From NCBI GenBank assembly GCA_022360055.1, contig JAKSDO010000293.1, forward strand, positions 1-34,115: 34,115 nucleotides of DNA. The letters are read 5' to 3'. The position numbers were made by a program, and so were the translations under genes. The DNA comes from Cytophagales bacterium. GTDB lineage: Bacteria > Bacteroidota > Bacteroidia > Cytophagales > Cyclobacteriaceae. The notes beneath the pieces were generated by a model. That model searched no databases. It was not told where the DNA came from and worked only from the letters and a program-made list of their open reading frames with translations. Shown here in pieces: positions 10,424 through 18,296 of the stretch (positions are counted from its first letter, which is position 1; each line of letters starts with the position of its first letter).

Positions 10424-10519
10424 GATGAAACCGGTAGGACCGGAACAAATTCAGGACACACACGAGCATGATTAGATTACTCTGTGCGTCAGCAAACTAA
10501 AAAAGTATAAACGGATGAA
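10424..10519 (+). repeat. Dispersed 96-bp repeat, copy A
   Basis: This block matches 25769-25864 (opposite strand) at 86 of 96 positions with no gaps. It begins GATGAAACCGGTAGGACCGG and ends TATAAACGGATGAA. Inside are a small perfect hairpin (CCGGT-AGG-ACCGG) and a longer imperfect one formed by GACACACACGAG and CTCTGTGCGTC around a 13-nt loop, with one A-C mismatch that copy B does not have. It lies 27 bases after the stop of the TPR gene. Confidence 0.88.
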
Positions 10520-10616
10520 TAAAGAATTAAGAAATTCACTACATTCAAGTGATTTTGTGAATAAAACGATCATCCAAAAAAACCTTAATTTAGAGTTGTT
10601 TAGTGAGTTTTTCTAA
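10425..10616 (+). pseudogene. Broken small ORF related to the one at 25738-25863
   Basis: Reading from the ATG at 10425 gives 16 codons (MKPVGPEQIQDTHEHD), then a TAG at 10473, and then an open frame up to a TAA at 10614. The first 31 codons align with the intact 41-codon frame on the other strand at 25738-25863. The ten base differences fall at first and third codon positions only, and the changes are Stop to His, Ile to Val, Thr to Ser, Ser to Gly and Lys to Asn, plus silent ones. After codon 31 the two sequences part. I read this as a decayed copy, though a 16-residue peptide or a structured RNA are possible. No known family is recognised. Confidence 0.45.
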
Positions 10617-10697
10617 AAAGAGGATTTATTTATAAATTTATTATGCATAATTTTTTGAATGGTTTAATGCTCAACCTTTCGTCTTTATTGAATTATA

Positions 10698-13600
10698 ATG
10701 GCTAAGCTGGTTTGTATTTTATCGGTTTATATTTCGCTGAGCTTCGTAGTGGCTGCTGACCTCAGTGGATACGCGTCCCGTAAATTAAATACGGATAAAA
10801 ACAGCCTTATGCTCCCACTGATTGGGATAAGGATAAATGGCGGGGCAAAATTTACCAACAACAAGGACATTGAAGTTGAGGTCAAATCCCTGAAGACGGA
10901 TAAATCACTTATTGAATCCATGAAAATTGGCTTTGATCCCGACCTTGCGGATGCTCAGTGGCTGCCGTATTCCGAGGACCCGCTAAAAATGCAATTAAGT
11001 GGCGATGACGGAGAAAAGAGGGTCTATGTACAACTCAGAGATAAAGCGGGAAACGATTCTCCCATCGAAAGCAATAAAATAGTTTTCGATACATCACCAC
11101 CGAAAAACTCCGATATTTCAATAAACAAGGGACAAAAATACACCAATGACAAACTTGGCAGAGTTTTGATAAACGCAAAATCCGAGGAGGCGAACGAAGT
11201 TATATTATCCAATAACCCTAATTTTCAAAATGCGCGATGGGAACCCTATAGTGAATCATTAAAATGGATTGTAGACGTGGGGGGTGGTGATGGTGAAAAA
11301 AAGGTTTTCGCCAGGTTCCGGGACCTGGCCGGCAATGAATCGGAAATAGTAAGCACTTCAATAATTCTTGATATCACTCCGCCAACGGGAGGCGACATTC
11401 GGATTAACGACGGAGCGAAATACACACGATCAAAAAAATTTAAATTGACGTTGAGATCTAAAGATGCCACGATGGTAAGAATTGTGAGCCGCGGTGTCGG
11501 GAAAAATTTTGAATTCAAACCCGATTCCAATGGTAAAATGGATATTCCATGGATTTCGGATTCTTTGCAGGGCTTAAAAAGCGTGAAGGCATATTTTATG
11601 GATGAAGCCAGAAACACAACAAAGATTCCTGCCGAAGCTTCAATTATTTTTAAAACAACGCCGCCCCAAAAGCCGCTAATCACCGTAAACCACGGGCGTA
11701 AATATACCAACGATCCAAACGGAATGGTCTCCGTAAATCTATCCGCAAAAGAAAACCCTCAAAACCTTCGCATGCTCATGAGCAATAATCCGAATTTTGA
11801 AGGAGCAAAAGAAAAGGCATTTACGGCCTCGATCTCAAACTGGCAGCTCAATAATGAAAACGATGGGTTAAAATCCATTTACATAAGGTTAATAGACGAG
11901 GCAAATAATTATTCCGAGGCGGCCAAGGCCGATATTTTTTTAGATCGATCGCCTCCGAAGGTAAATACATTTAATATCAATGGGAAAAATGAATGGTGCA
12001 TTAGCTTAAGCGTGGCCTTGGACTGTGATGTAGATGATGCGTTTGAATCCCAGTTCAGTAATAATTCGAGCACCCTGAGAAATAGAAAATGGGAGAAATT
12101 CAAAGAGCAGCGACAGGACTGGACAGTTTTACCGGGAGATGGAGAAAAGATAGTTTATGCCCGGTTTCGGGATGAAGCCGGAAATGTTTCCGGAACCGTA
12201 TCCGGTAAAATTATGCTTGACATGACACCTCCAACCGGCAAATTGATAATTAATGGTGGAAATAAAGTCACCAATCATCCGGAAGGGAACCTGAAACTGC
12301 AGATAAAACACGACGAAGATGTCATTGGAATGCAGATTACGAATATTCCAAACTTCAAAGAAGTTAAATTGTTGCCACTTGAAAACGCCGTTGAAAACTG
12401 GGGCGTTGACGCTTCGGATGACGGACCAAAAACGGTATTTTTAAGATTGAAAGATAAAGCCGGAAATTATTCTAAGATCTACTCTGCCGGAATACTTCTC
12501 GACAGGACACCTCCTCGTAATTGTGATTTGGTAATTAATAATAATGATCCGTTTGTAAGAAATAAAAACAAACGGGTATCGCTCTCGGTTCGGGCTGAAG
12601 GCGCTGATTTTATGATGATTTCTAATCATCAATCCATGAAAGGGGGGCAATGGATTCCATTCAAATCCGCTGTCGCCTGGACACTGGAAGGGCCTGAAGG
12701 CATTCATTATGTTCACGCAAAGTTTAAAGATTTGGCCGGTAATGAATCGGAAGTGATTAGCAAAATGATAAAATCAGACTTTGCTCCTCCAAAAATAATG
12801 GCTTTCTCGATTAATAATGGAGCCGAATACTGCGCCGATCCGCAAAATAAGGTCCACCTGACTTTTAACGTTGAGGATGCAGTGAGAATGGCTATCAGTA
12901 ACAATCATTTAAAAGATACCAGTTCCATCAAAGGCTTGTGGGAAGCATATCAACCTAAAAAAGAGTGGATATTGGAAGGTGAGGACGGGTTAAAAATCGT
13001 TTATGGCAGGTTTAAAGACGAAGCGGGCAATGTTACGCATGAATATTACGACAAGATTGTATTGGATAGAATTCCTCCGACGGACGGGAAAATCGCCATT
13101 AACAACGGAGAAGAATGGCTGACGGATAAAAATGGCAAAGCCGATATTTACCTTTTTGCCAAAGGTGCTCATGAGATGATGTTAAGTAATTCGTCTGATT
13201 TTGCAAATGGTAAATGGGAGCCAATGGCAGAGGTAAGAAAAGGTTGGGCAATTAATATGTCTCGACCGGGCGCAGAGGTTTTTGCGAAATTTAAAGACCT
13301 TGCCGGCAATACCTCCGAACCGGTAAGCGCAGCAATAAAAATCGATGTGGAACCTCCAAAAAATGCCTCGATCAACATTGATAACGGAAATAAATTTGTA
13401 ACCAATAGGGAGCGAAAAGTAAATATCGAAATACGGGTTGATGGCGCCACCGATATGCGGATCAGCCAAAATAATGGTTTCAGGGGCGCTAAATGGGAAA
13501 CCGTATCCTCAAATAAAGAAATTGTGTTGGCCGAAGCTGATGGAGAAAAGACCTTTTACGTGCAATTTAGGGATAATGCCGGCAATCTTTCCAACGTCGT

Positions 13601-13913
13601 TAAAAGTGCGATCATTCTGGATACAACTCCGCCAAAATTAAATAAATTTACGATCAATGACGGGGCGGAGTGGACAAACCACAATGAAAAAAAAGTTAAC
13701 TTGTTCATCGATGCCGAAGGGGCCGTTGAGATGATGGTAAGCGACAATCCTGGCTTTAGTAATTCATCGTGGGAACCTTTCAAGAAATCGATTTCAAATT
13801 ATGAGCTGCCGGGTGAAGACGGGGAAAAAATTCTCTTTGTGAAACTGAAAGACGAACCCGGCAATGTATCTAAAGTTGCAACTGCCAAAATAAATCTTAA
13901 AAGAACTTTTTAA
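10698..13913 (+). CDS. Exported protein of eleven tandem Ig-like repeats
   Basis: A 1071-residue protein with an N-terminal hydrophobic signal (LVCILSVYISLSFVVAADL) and then eleven repeats of about 92-95 residues, filling it to the C-terminus. Each repeat opens with a (D)xTPP motif and an INNGAKYTN-type strand, has an SNNPNFxxAxWEPY segment, and closes with DGEKxVYxxFRDxAGN. The last is typical of bacterial Ig-like repeats in surface or secreted proteins. Repeat starts are marked by SPP or TPP motifs such as DTSPPKNSD, DITPPTGGD, DRSPPKVN, DMTPPTGK, DRTPPRN, DVEPPKN and DTTPPKLN. There is no type A or CHU_C sorting domain: it ends inside a repeat (KINLKRTF), so it is probably periplasmic or released, or exported by another route. 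Repeats differ clearly from each other, so the array is old. Function unknown; adhesion or matrix structure is a guess. Confidence 0.85.
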   Translation: MAKLVCILSVYISLSFVVAADLSGYASRKLNTDKNSLMLPLIGIRINGGAKFTNNKDIEVEVKSLKTDKSLIESMKIGFDPDLADAQWLPYSEDPLKMQLSGDDGEKRVYVQLRDKAGNDSPIESNKIVFDTSPPKNSDISINKGQKYTNDKLGRVLINAKSEEANEVILSNNPNFQNARWEPYSESLKWIVDVGGGDGEKKVFARFRDLAGNESEIVSTSIILDITPPTGGDIRINDGAKYTRSKKFKLTLRSKDATMVRIVSRGVGKNFEFKPDSNGKMDIPWISDSLQGLKSVKAYFMDEARNTTKIPAEASIIFKTTPPQKPLITVNHGRKYTNDPNGMVSVNLSAKENPQNLRMLMSNNPNFEGAKEKAFTASISNWQLNNENDGLKSIYIRLIDEANNYSEAAKADIFLDRSPPKVNTFNINGKNEWCISLSVALDCDVDDAFESQFSNNSSTLRNRKWEKFKEQRQDWTVLPGDGEKIVYARFRDEAGNVSGTVSGKIMLDMTPPTGKLIINGGNKVTNHPEGNLKLQIKHDEDVIGMQITNIPNFKEVKLLPLENAVENWGVDASDDGPKTVFLRLKDKAGNYSKIYSAGILLDRTPPRNCDLVINNNDPFVRNKNKRVSLSVRAEGADFMMISNHQSMKGGQWIPFKSAVAWTLEGPEGIHYVHAKFKDLAGNESEVISKMIKSDFAPPKIMAFSINNGAEYCADPQNKVHLTFNVEDAVRMAISNNHLKDTSSIKGLWEAYQPKKEWILEGEDGLKIVYGRFKDEAGNVTHEYYDKIVLDRIPPTDGKIAINNGEEWLTDKNGKADIYLFAKGAHEMMLSNSSDFANGKWEPMAEVRKGWAINMSRPGAEVFAKFKDLAGNTSEPVSAAIKIDVEPPKNASINIDNGNKFVTNRERKVNIEIRVDGATDMRISQNNGFRGAKWETVSSNKEIVLAEADGEKTFYVQFRDNAGNLSNVVKSAIILDTTPPKLNKFTINDGAEWTNHNEKKVNLFIDAEGAVEMMVSDNPGFSNSSWEPFKKSISNYELPGEDGEKILFVKLKDEPGNVSKVATAKINLKRTF

Positions 13914-13930
13914 CCATTCCAGGCTATTCT

Positions 13931-14944
13931 ATGAAGATCGAAAGAGACTTCCCATTAAAGAAGTTGAACTCATTTGGTTTAAATGTCAAGGCAAAATGCT
14001 TTGTTGAGTTAACTTCAATAGAAGAGGCGCAGACATTCATTAAATCCGGAAAAACAGAAGACCGTTCACTGGTTCTTGGCGGAGGGAGTAACTTATTGTT
14101 TACAAGGGATTTTAACGGGCTTATAATAAAAGTTAATATCGGTGGTATCTATGTTGTCAAAGAAGATGCCGATTATTATTGGGTGAAATCCGGAGCCGGA
14201 GTGGTTTGGCATGAGCTGGTTGAGAGTTGTATAAAGGCCAATTTCGGAGGATTGGAGAACCTTTCGCTCATCCCCGGCACGGTCGGCGCAGCTCCGATTC
14301 AGAATATTGGCGCGTATGGAGTTGAGATAAAAGATTCCTTCGAGGCCCTGGAAGCTCTGAACCTGGAGACCGGTGAGAAAAAATATTTCAATAACCGGGA
14401 CTGTTGTTTTGGTTATAGGGATAGTATTTTCAAAAACGAACTTCGCGACAAATACTTAATCACAAATGTCTTATTCAAGCTCACCAAAAATCCCATTATA
14501 AAGACACATTATGGCCGGATTAGCGAGATGCTTGAAAAGGCCGAAATTGCGGAACCCACGATTCGCGACGTGAGTGAAGCAATCATCAAAATCAGACGAT
14601 CAAAATTGCCGGACCCGGATAAATTCGGTAATGCGGGAAGCTTTTTCAAAAATCCGGTGGTACCAATCGAACAATTCAATTTCATTCAAAAAAGCTTTTC
14701 CGACGTTCCCTCCTTTCCTCAACCGGAAGACCGTGTTAAAATTCCCGCCGCATGGCTGATTGAAAAATGCAATTTAAAAGGTAAAATCCATAAAGGCGCA
14801 GCAGTCCATACGAAACAACCGCTTGTGCTCATAAATCATAAAAATGCCAAAGGCACCGACATACTTGATCTTTCAAAAAAGATACAACAAAATGTAAAAA
14901 ACAAATTTGGGATCGCGCTGGAATCTGAAGTCAGGATAATCTAG
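13931..14944 (+). CDS. murB: UDP-N-acetylenolpyruvoylglucosamine reductase
   Basis: MurB is the FAD enzyme that reduces UDP-GlcNAc-enolpyruvate with NADPH to UDP-MurNAc, the second committed step of peptidoglycan synthesis in the cytoplasm. The N-terminal FAD domain shows LGGGSNLLF (residues 49-57) and IPGTVGAAPIQNIGAYG (114-130). The catalytic residues of the family are present: Arg163 in GYRDS, Ser237 in GSFFKNP, and Glu333 in the terminal ESEVR. The extended GYRDSIFK loop and the C-terminal LVLINHKNA motif mark a type I (E. coli-like) enzyme of normal length (337). The start ATG lies 17 bases after the stop of the repeat protein. It ends tail to tail with the dCMP deaminase gene, sharing a CTAG for both stop codons. 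Confidence 0.97.
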   Translation: MKIERDFPLKKLNSFGLNVKAKCFVELTSIEEAQTFIKSGKTEDRSLVLGGGSNLLFTRDFNGLIIKVNIGGIYVVKEDADYYWVKSGAGVVWHELVESCIKANFGGLENLSLIPGTVGAAPIQNIGAYGVEIKDSFEALEALNLETGEKKYFNNRDCCFGYRDSIFKNELRDKYLITNVLFKLTKNPIIKTHYGRISEMLEKAEIAEPTIRDVSEAIIKIRRSKLPDPDKFGNAGSFFKNPVVPIEQFNFIQKSFSDVPSFPQPEDRVKIPAAWLIEKCNLKGKIHKGAAVHTKQPLVLINHKNAKGTDILDLSKKIQQNVKNKFGIALESEVRII

Positions 14945-15423
14945 ATCAGCGCGTCCGGCACCTCAATTTTTTCCTTGAATTTTTGGGTCTCAATCCCAAA
15001 CTTTTCCAAAAAATCTATCCCTTCGTCTTTTGGCAATCCTTTGTATTCTGCATATGAGTTAAGATATATTACGCGTTTTACCCCTGCACTCAATAACATT
15101 CGCGCGCAAGCCAGGCAGGGCGTCAGTGTGAGATAGATCGTAGATCCATCTACATTAGAATTGTTTTTAACGGCGTACATCAACGCATTTTGCTCTGCGT
15201 GTAATGCGAGAGAGCAACTGCCTCTGGAATCGCGCTCACAACCTGTCTCGGGCCATTCCTCATCGCAATTGTGCGTGCCGGCAGGAGGGCCGTTATATCC
15301 GATCGAAATAATTCTTGTATCCTTGGTAAGTACGGCTCCCACATGCCTTTTTACACAATGAGACCTCCGCGCGATATTTATTGCCAGCTCCATAAAAATT
15401 TTATCAAAATCCGGTCGTTCCAT
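14941..15423 (-). CDS. dCMP deaminase family (deoxycytidylate deaminase)
   Basis: A zinc-dependent deaminase of 160 residues that probably converts dCMP to dUMP for thymidylate synthesis. Zinc and catalytic residues are in place: His75 and Glu77 in HAEQNA, and Cys103 and Cys106 in TPCLACA. The HNCDEEWPETGCERD stretch (residues 51-65) with extra Cys, and SRRSHCVKR-type residues near the N-terminus, are typical of dCMP deaminases rather than cytidine or tRNA deaminases. The C-terminal tail (after residue 140) is short. It is transcribed from the divergent spacer at 15424-15505, opposite the DUF2911 gene. A ComE-type competence label is sometimes given to such genes, but the enzyme activity is the safer call. 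Confidence 0.93.
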   Translation of the reverse strand: MERPDFDKIFMELAINIARRSHCVKRHVGAVLTKDTRIISIGYNGPPAGTHNCDEEWPETGCERDSRGSCSLALHAEQNALMYAVKNNSNVDGSTIYLTLTPCLACARMLLSAGVKRVIYLNSYAEYKGLPKDEGIDFLEKFGIETQKFKEKIEVPDALI

Positions 15424-15505
15424 TATTAAAAATTATAAATCTCTAGAGAGTGTTAAATGAAGTTTTTATATTCGAAGCTTTCTATCAACCGTAAAAGAAA
15501 TAAAA

Positions 15506-16045
15506 ATGGGCATTAAATTAAAACTCAATTTGATATTATTAATTTCTATTTTTTTTGTGCAGCAAACAATTGCGCAGGAGGCCATTAAACCGAGATTAAG
15601 CCCGTTGGAAGTAGTCACTGTAAAGTATGAATCTACCTACATCAAAGTTACCTATAGCCGGCCCCACAAAAAAGGAAGGACAATCTTCGGAGACCTGGTG
15701 CCATACGGTAAAGTTTGGAGGACAGGCGCCAATGAAGCTACCGAGATCACTCTGACTAAAGATGTCGTAATAAATGGAAAAAGGCTCAAGGCCGGTACAT
15801 ATACAATATTTACGATCCCTGAAAAGGATTCATGGAAAGTAATGTTCAATTCCGATCTCGGACAATGGGGCGCTTATAATTATAATTCCGATAAAAATGT
15901 TTTAGTGATCGATGCTGAAGTGAGCAAAACCGATGTCGTATATGAACCGTTTACCATCGAGTTTCAATTACAAGATGACAAAACAAACCTTCTGATGATG
16001 TGGGATACCACAAAGACGCACTTTACAATCGATTTTTTAGATTGA
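15506..16045 (+). CDS. DUF2911 family exported protein
   Basis: A 179-residue protein with a signal peptide (LILLISIFFVQQTIAQ) and a DUF2911 domain over the rest. Family hallmarks are VKYESTYIKVTYSRPHKKGRTIFGDLVPYGKVWRTGANEAT in the first half (key parts SRPHKKGR and VWRTGANE), then GKRLKAGTYTIFTIPE, and W-G-AYNY. DUF2911 proteins are common in Bacteroidota and of unknown function; they are predicted to be periplasmic beta-sandwich proteins. The gene stands alone, divergent from the dCMP deaminase, and is followed by the inverted-repeat spacer. No function is assigned. Confidence 0.93.
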   Translation: MGIKLKLNLILLISIFFVQQTIAQEAIKPRLSPLEVVTVKYESTYIKVTYSRPHKKGRTIFGDLVPYGKVWRTGANEATEITLTKDVVINGKRLKAGTYTIFTIPEKDSWKVMFNSDLGQWGAYNYNSDKNVLVIDAEVSKTDVVYEPFTIEFQLQDDKTNLLMMWDTTKTHFTIDFLD

Positions 16046-16336
16046 CCTTTATTCATCCCCTGATTCTTTCCTAAATTTGCCAACCGGAAAAACCATGGGA
16101 GTTTAACCCGAAAAATTCATAATTTTTCGCCCGAAGGCCGATCATTACTTTTATGCTCAAAAAAGGGACCTTTTAATAGGAGCACGCATTTTTTTGTTCC
16201 TCGAATTCGAGGAATGAATACAAGTAATGATCGGGGTTATCCCGATGCGTATTTGCTTATGATTCAATATTTTACATATATATTATTCTTTTGAAAATGA
16301 TTTATTGTGGATAAATCGGGTTAATCAAGAAATGCT
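16046..16336. other. Intergenic stretch with dense nested inverted repeats
   Basis: No ORF is credible here. It holds an outer 8-bp inverted pair (TTAACCCG at 16103-16110 and CGGGTTAA at 16317-16324), a hairpin with 9-bp arms and 3-nt loop at 16109-16129, a 13-bp pair (16138-16150 and 16222-16234), a perfect 18-bp palindrome at 16197-16214 inside that pair, and a 6-bp stem with a 5-nt loop at 16229-16245. A TAAATTTG at 16072-16079 fits the Bacteroidota -7 element, but no TTG lies at the right distance. Confidence 0.75.
16138..16234. repeat. Long inverted repeat with internal palindrome
   Basis: The arms CCGATCATTACTT (16138-16150) and AAGTAATGATCGG (16222-16234) are exact reverse complements, 71 bases apart. 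Between them lies the perfect palindrome TTCCTCGAATTCGAGGAA (16197-16214). Transcribed, this would make a stem capped by a second hairpin; as DNA it could extrude as a cruciform. It has no T-run after either arm, so it does not look like an ordinary terminator. Confidence 0.7.
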
Positions 16337-18244
16337 ATGCTCTCAATTTCCAATCTCAGCTATTTCATAGGAGAGCGGGTTCTTTTCGAATCTGCTCAAC
16401 TGCATATAAAACCAAAAGAAAAAATTGGCCTTATCGGACTAAACGGTACCGGAAAAACAACACTATTGCGCATCATAAATGGTGAAGTCACACCGGATTC
16501 CGGCGAGGTAAGCAAAAGAAATGACTGTACTATCGGCTACCTTAATCAAGATCTGCTATCTTTTGAATCCCAGGAAAGCATTGTCGCGGTTGCTATGGAG
16601 GCCTTCAGGGAAGCGGTAGAATATGAGATTAAAATTGAGCGCGCATTAAAAAAACTTGAAACCGAGTATTCGGAAAAACTGGTCAATCACCTCACCGCCC
16701 TTCAGGAAAAGTATGAATCATTGGGCGGGTACCGGCTTCAATCCCTGGCGGAAGAAATATTAGAGGGTGTAGGCTTTAAAACATCCGACCTTCACCGGCC
16801 CCTGGCAGAGTTTTCCGGTGGATGGAGAATGCGGGTGATGCTGGCGAAATTGCTACTGGAAAAACCTTCCGTCCTGATGCTCGACGAGCCTACCAACCAC
16901 CTTGACCTTCCATCAATTCAATGGGTCGAAAGCTACCTGAAAAACTACGACGGCGCCGTGATCATTGTCTCCCATGATAAGTATTTTCTCGACAATACGA
17001 TATCAAAAGTAATCGAAGTAAGTAATGGTAAACTCAACACATTTGCCGGAAATTACAGTTTTTATCTAAACGAAAAAGAACTGCGGGACAAAATCCAAAA
17101 AAATGCCTACATCAATCAGCAACAAAAGATCAAACAATCCGAACAGTTTATAAGCCGCTTTAGAGCAAAAGCTACCAAAGCCCGCCAGGTTCAATCCAGG
17201 GTGAAGTCCCTTGAAAGGATGGACAAAATCGAAGAGGTAAAATCGGAATCGGCTGCGATCAGCTTTAATTTTAATTTCAGCCATAAATCTGGCAGGCATG
17301 TAGTGCAACTGGAAGAGGTGAGCAAATCTTATGGAGATCTGGAGGTCCTAAAACCTTCCTCGGTACGTATTGAGCGCGGGGATAAGATCGCCCTGATCGG
17401 AGCCAACGGCATAGGAAAATCAACCTTGCTCAGGATTGTTTCAAACAATGAACCCCATGGTGGAAAAGTTACTGCCGGTCATAATGTAAATCCTTCATTT
17501 TTTGCGCAACATCAAATTGAAGCATTGACGCTTCATAATGAAATTCTAGACGAACTCAAGCAGTCGGGAACCAATAAACTTGAGCAAGAACTGAGAATGG
17601 TGCTGGGATGCTTCCTTTTTAGCGGAGATGATGTTTACAAAAAAATAAAAGTTCTTTCGGGAGGTGAAAAATCCAGGGTTGCACTGGCCAAAACATTAAT
17701 ATCCGAATCAAATTTTTTATTGCTGGATGAACCTACCAATCATCTGGACATCATCTCAGTAAATATTTTGATCCAGGCATTACAGCAATATAAAGGTACC
17801 TTTGTTCTGGTTTCGCACGACAGGTTTTTTATTTCCGAAGTGGCTAATAAAATCTGGTACATAGAGGATCAAATAATTAAAGAATACCCCGGAAATTATG
17901 AGGAATTCGAGCATTGGAAAACCAGACGATCGGAAAATCGCGAGCGAACTCAAATTCCTGAAAAGAAAACTCCACAAAAAAAGCAATCGGTTTCCACCCC
18001 GAATTCCAGCGCCGACAGACAGCTTGCCAAGTTGAAAAAAAACCTCGAAGCTGTTGAGAGAGAAATTGAATCCCTTGAAAAAGAGATTGCAAATGCGGAA
18101 ACAATTATGGCAGATCCGGAAGTTTATAAGGACTTGGATAAACTGAAAGAAGCCAACAACAACTATGATGGCCTTAAAAAAGAGCTGGAAACTAAAAATA
18201 ATGTATGGGAAACAATCGTTGATGAAATAGGTAAGCTGGAATAA
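16337..18244 (+). CDS. ABC-F family ATPase (ribosome-associated type)
   Basis: A 635-residue protein with two ABC ATPase domains and no membrane segments, as in ABC-F proteins, which act on the ribosome (translation factors such as EttA/Uup, or antibiotic protection). Domain 1 has Walker A GLNGTGKTT (about residue 35), signature FSGGW and Walker B VLMLDEPTNHLD. The linker that follows (about 235-310) is charged and helical, rich in Lys/Gln/Arg, matching the P-site tRNA interaction motif region. Domain 2 has GANGIGKST, LSGGEKSR and LLLDEPTNHLD. Residues about 540-635 are a Lys/Glu-rich extension ending in a coiled coil (ABC_tran_CTD), as in Uup. I cannot separate a housekeeping role from resistance by reading alone; the long C-terminal coiled coil favours a Uup-like housekeeping protein. 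Confidence 0.93.
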   Translation: MLSISNLSYFIGERVLFESAQLHIKPKEKIGLIGLNGTGKTTLLRIINGEVTPDSGEVSKRNDCTIGYLNQDLLSFESQESIVAVAMEAFREAVEYEIKIERALKKLETEYSEKLVNHLTALQEKYESLGGYRLQSLAEEILEGVGFKTSDLHRPLAEFSGGWRMRVMLAKLLLEKPSVLMLDEPTNHLDLPSIQWVESYLKNYDGAVIIVSHDKYFLDNTISKVIEVSNGKLNTFAGNYSFYLNEKELRDKIQKNAYINQQQKIKQSEQFISRFRAKATKARQVQSRVKSLERMDKIEEVKSESAAISFNFNFSHKSGRHVVQLEEVSKSYGDLEVLKPSSVRIERGDKIALIGANGIGKSTLLRIVSNNEPHGGKVTAGHNVNPSFFAQHQIEALTLHNEILDELKQSGTNKLEQELRMVLGCFLFSGDDVYKKIKVLSGGEKSRVALAKTLISESNFLLLDEPTNHLDIISVNILIQALQQYKGTFVLVSHDRFFISEVANKIWYIEDQIIKEYPGNYEEFEHWKTRRSENRERTQIPEKKTPQKKQSVSTPNSSADRQLAKLKKNLEAVEREIESLEKEIANAETIMADPEVYKDLDKLKEANNNYDGLKKELETKNNVWETIVDEIGKLE

Positions 18245-18248
18245 AAAG

Positions 18249-18278
18249 AAGGGTGCCCACAGCCCGTGAAACACCCTT
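18249..18278 (-). terminator. Probable intrinsic terminator of the sigma/anti-sigma operon
   Basis: AAGGGTG (18249-18255) and CACCCTT (18272-18278) form a 7-bp stem around a 16-nt loop, between two convergent genes. On the minus strand the stem is followed by CTTTTTAT, which suits termination after the lipoprotein gene. On the plus strand the T-run is poor, so it is at best weak for the ABC-F gene. Confidence 0.6.
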
Positions 18279-18296
18279 GCATTCACTAAACTTAGC

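Larger units (their letters stand above)
10398..10697. other. 300-bp gap: repeat copy, then AT-rich spacer
   Basis: The first part (10424-10519) is one copy of the 96-bp dispersed repeat described separately. From about 10520 to 10697 the sequence is very AT-rich and has no clear terminator or TAnnTTTG promoter. The promoter of the 1071-residue repeat protein is presumably here but I cannot place it. Confidence 0.6.

Noticed and set aside
11246-11710. Long reverse-strand ORF of 154 codons inside the repeat protein
   Set aside because: It is a shadow of a strongly supported repeat gene on the other strand; its translation shows no domain and no homologous repeats of its own.
16072-16079. TAAATTTG as a promoter for the ABC-F gene
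   Set aside because: It fits the -7 element but has no TTG 17-23 bases upstream and would give a leader of about 250 bases; listed only as part of the spacer description.
16100-16330. Integron attC site
   Set aside because: GTTTAAC at 16101 fits one core site, but no matching GTTRRRY partner at the proper place and no integrase or gene cassettes are seen.
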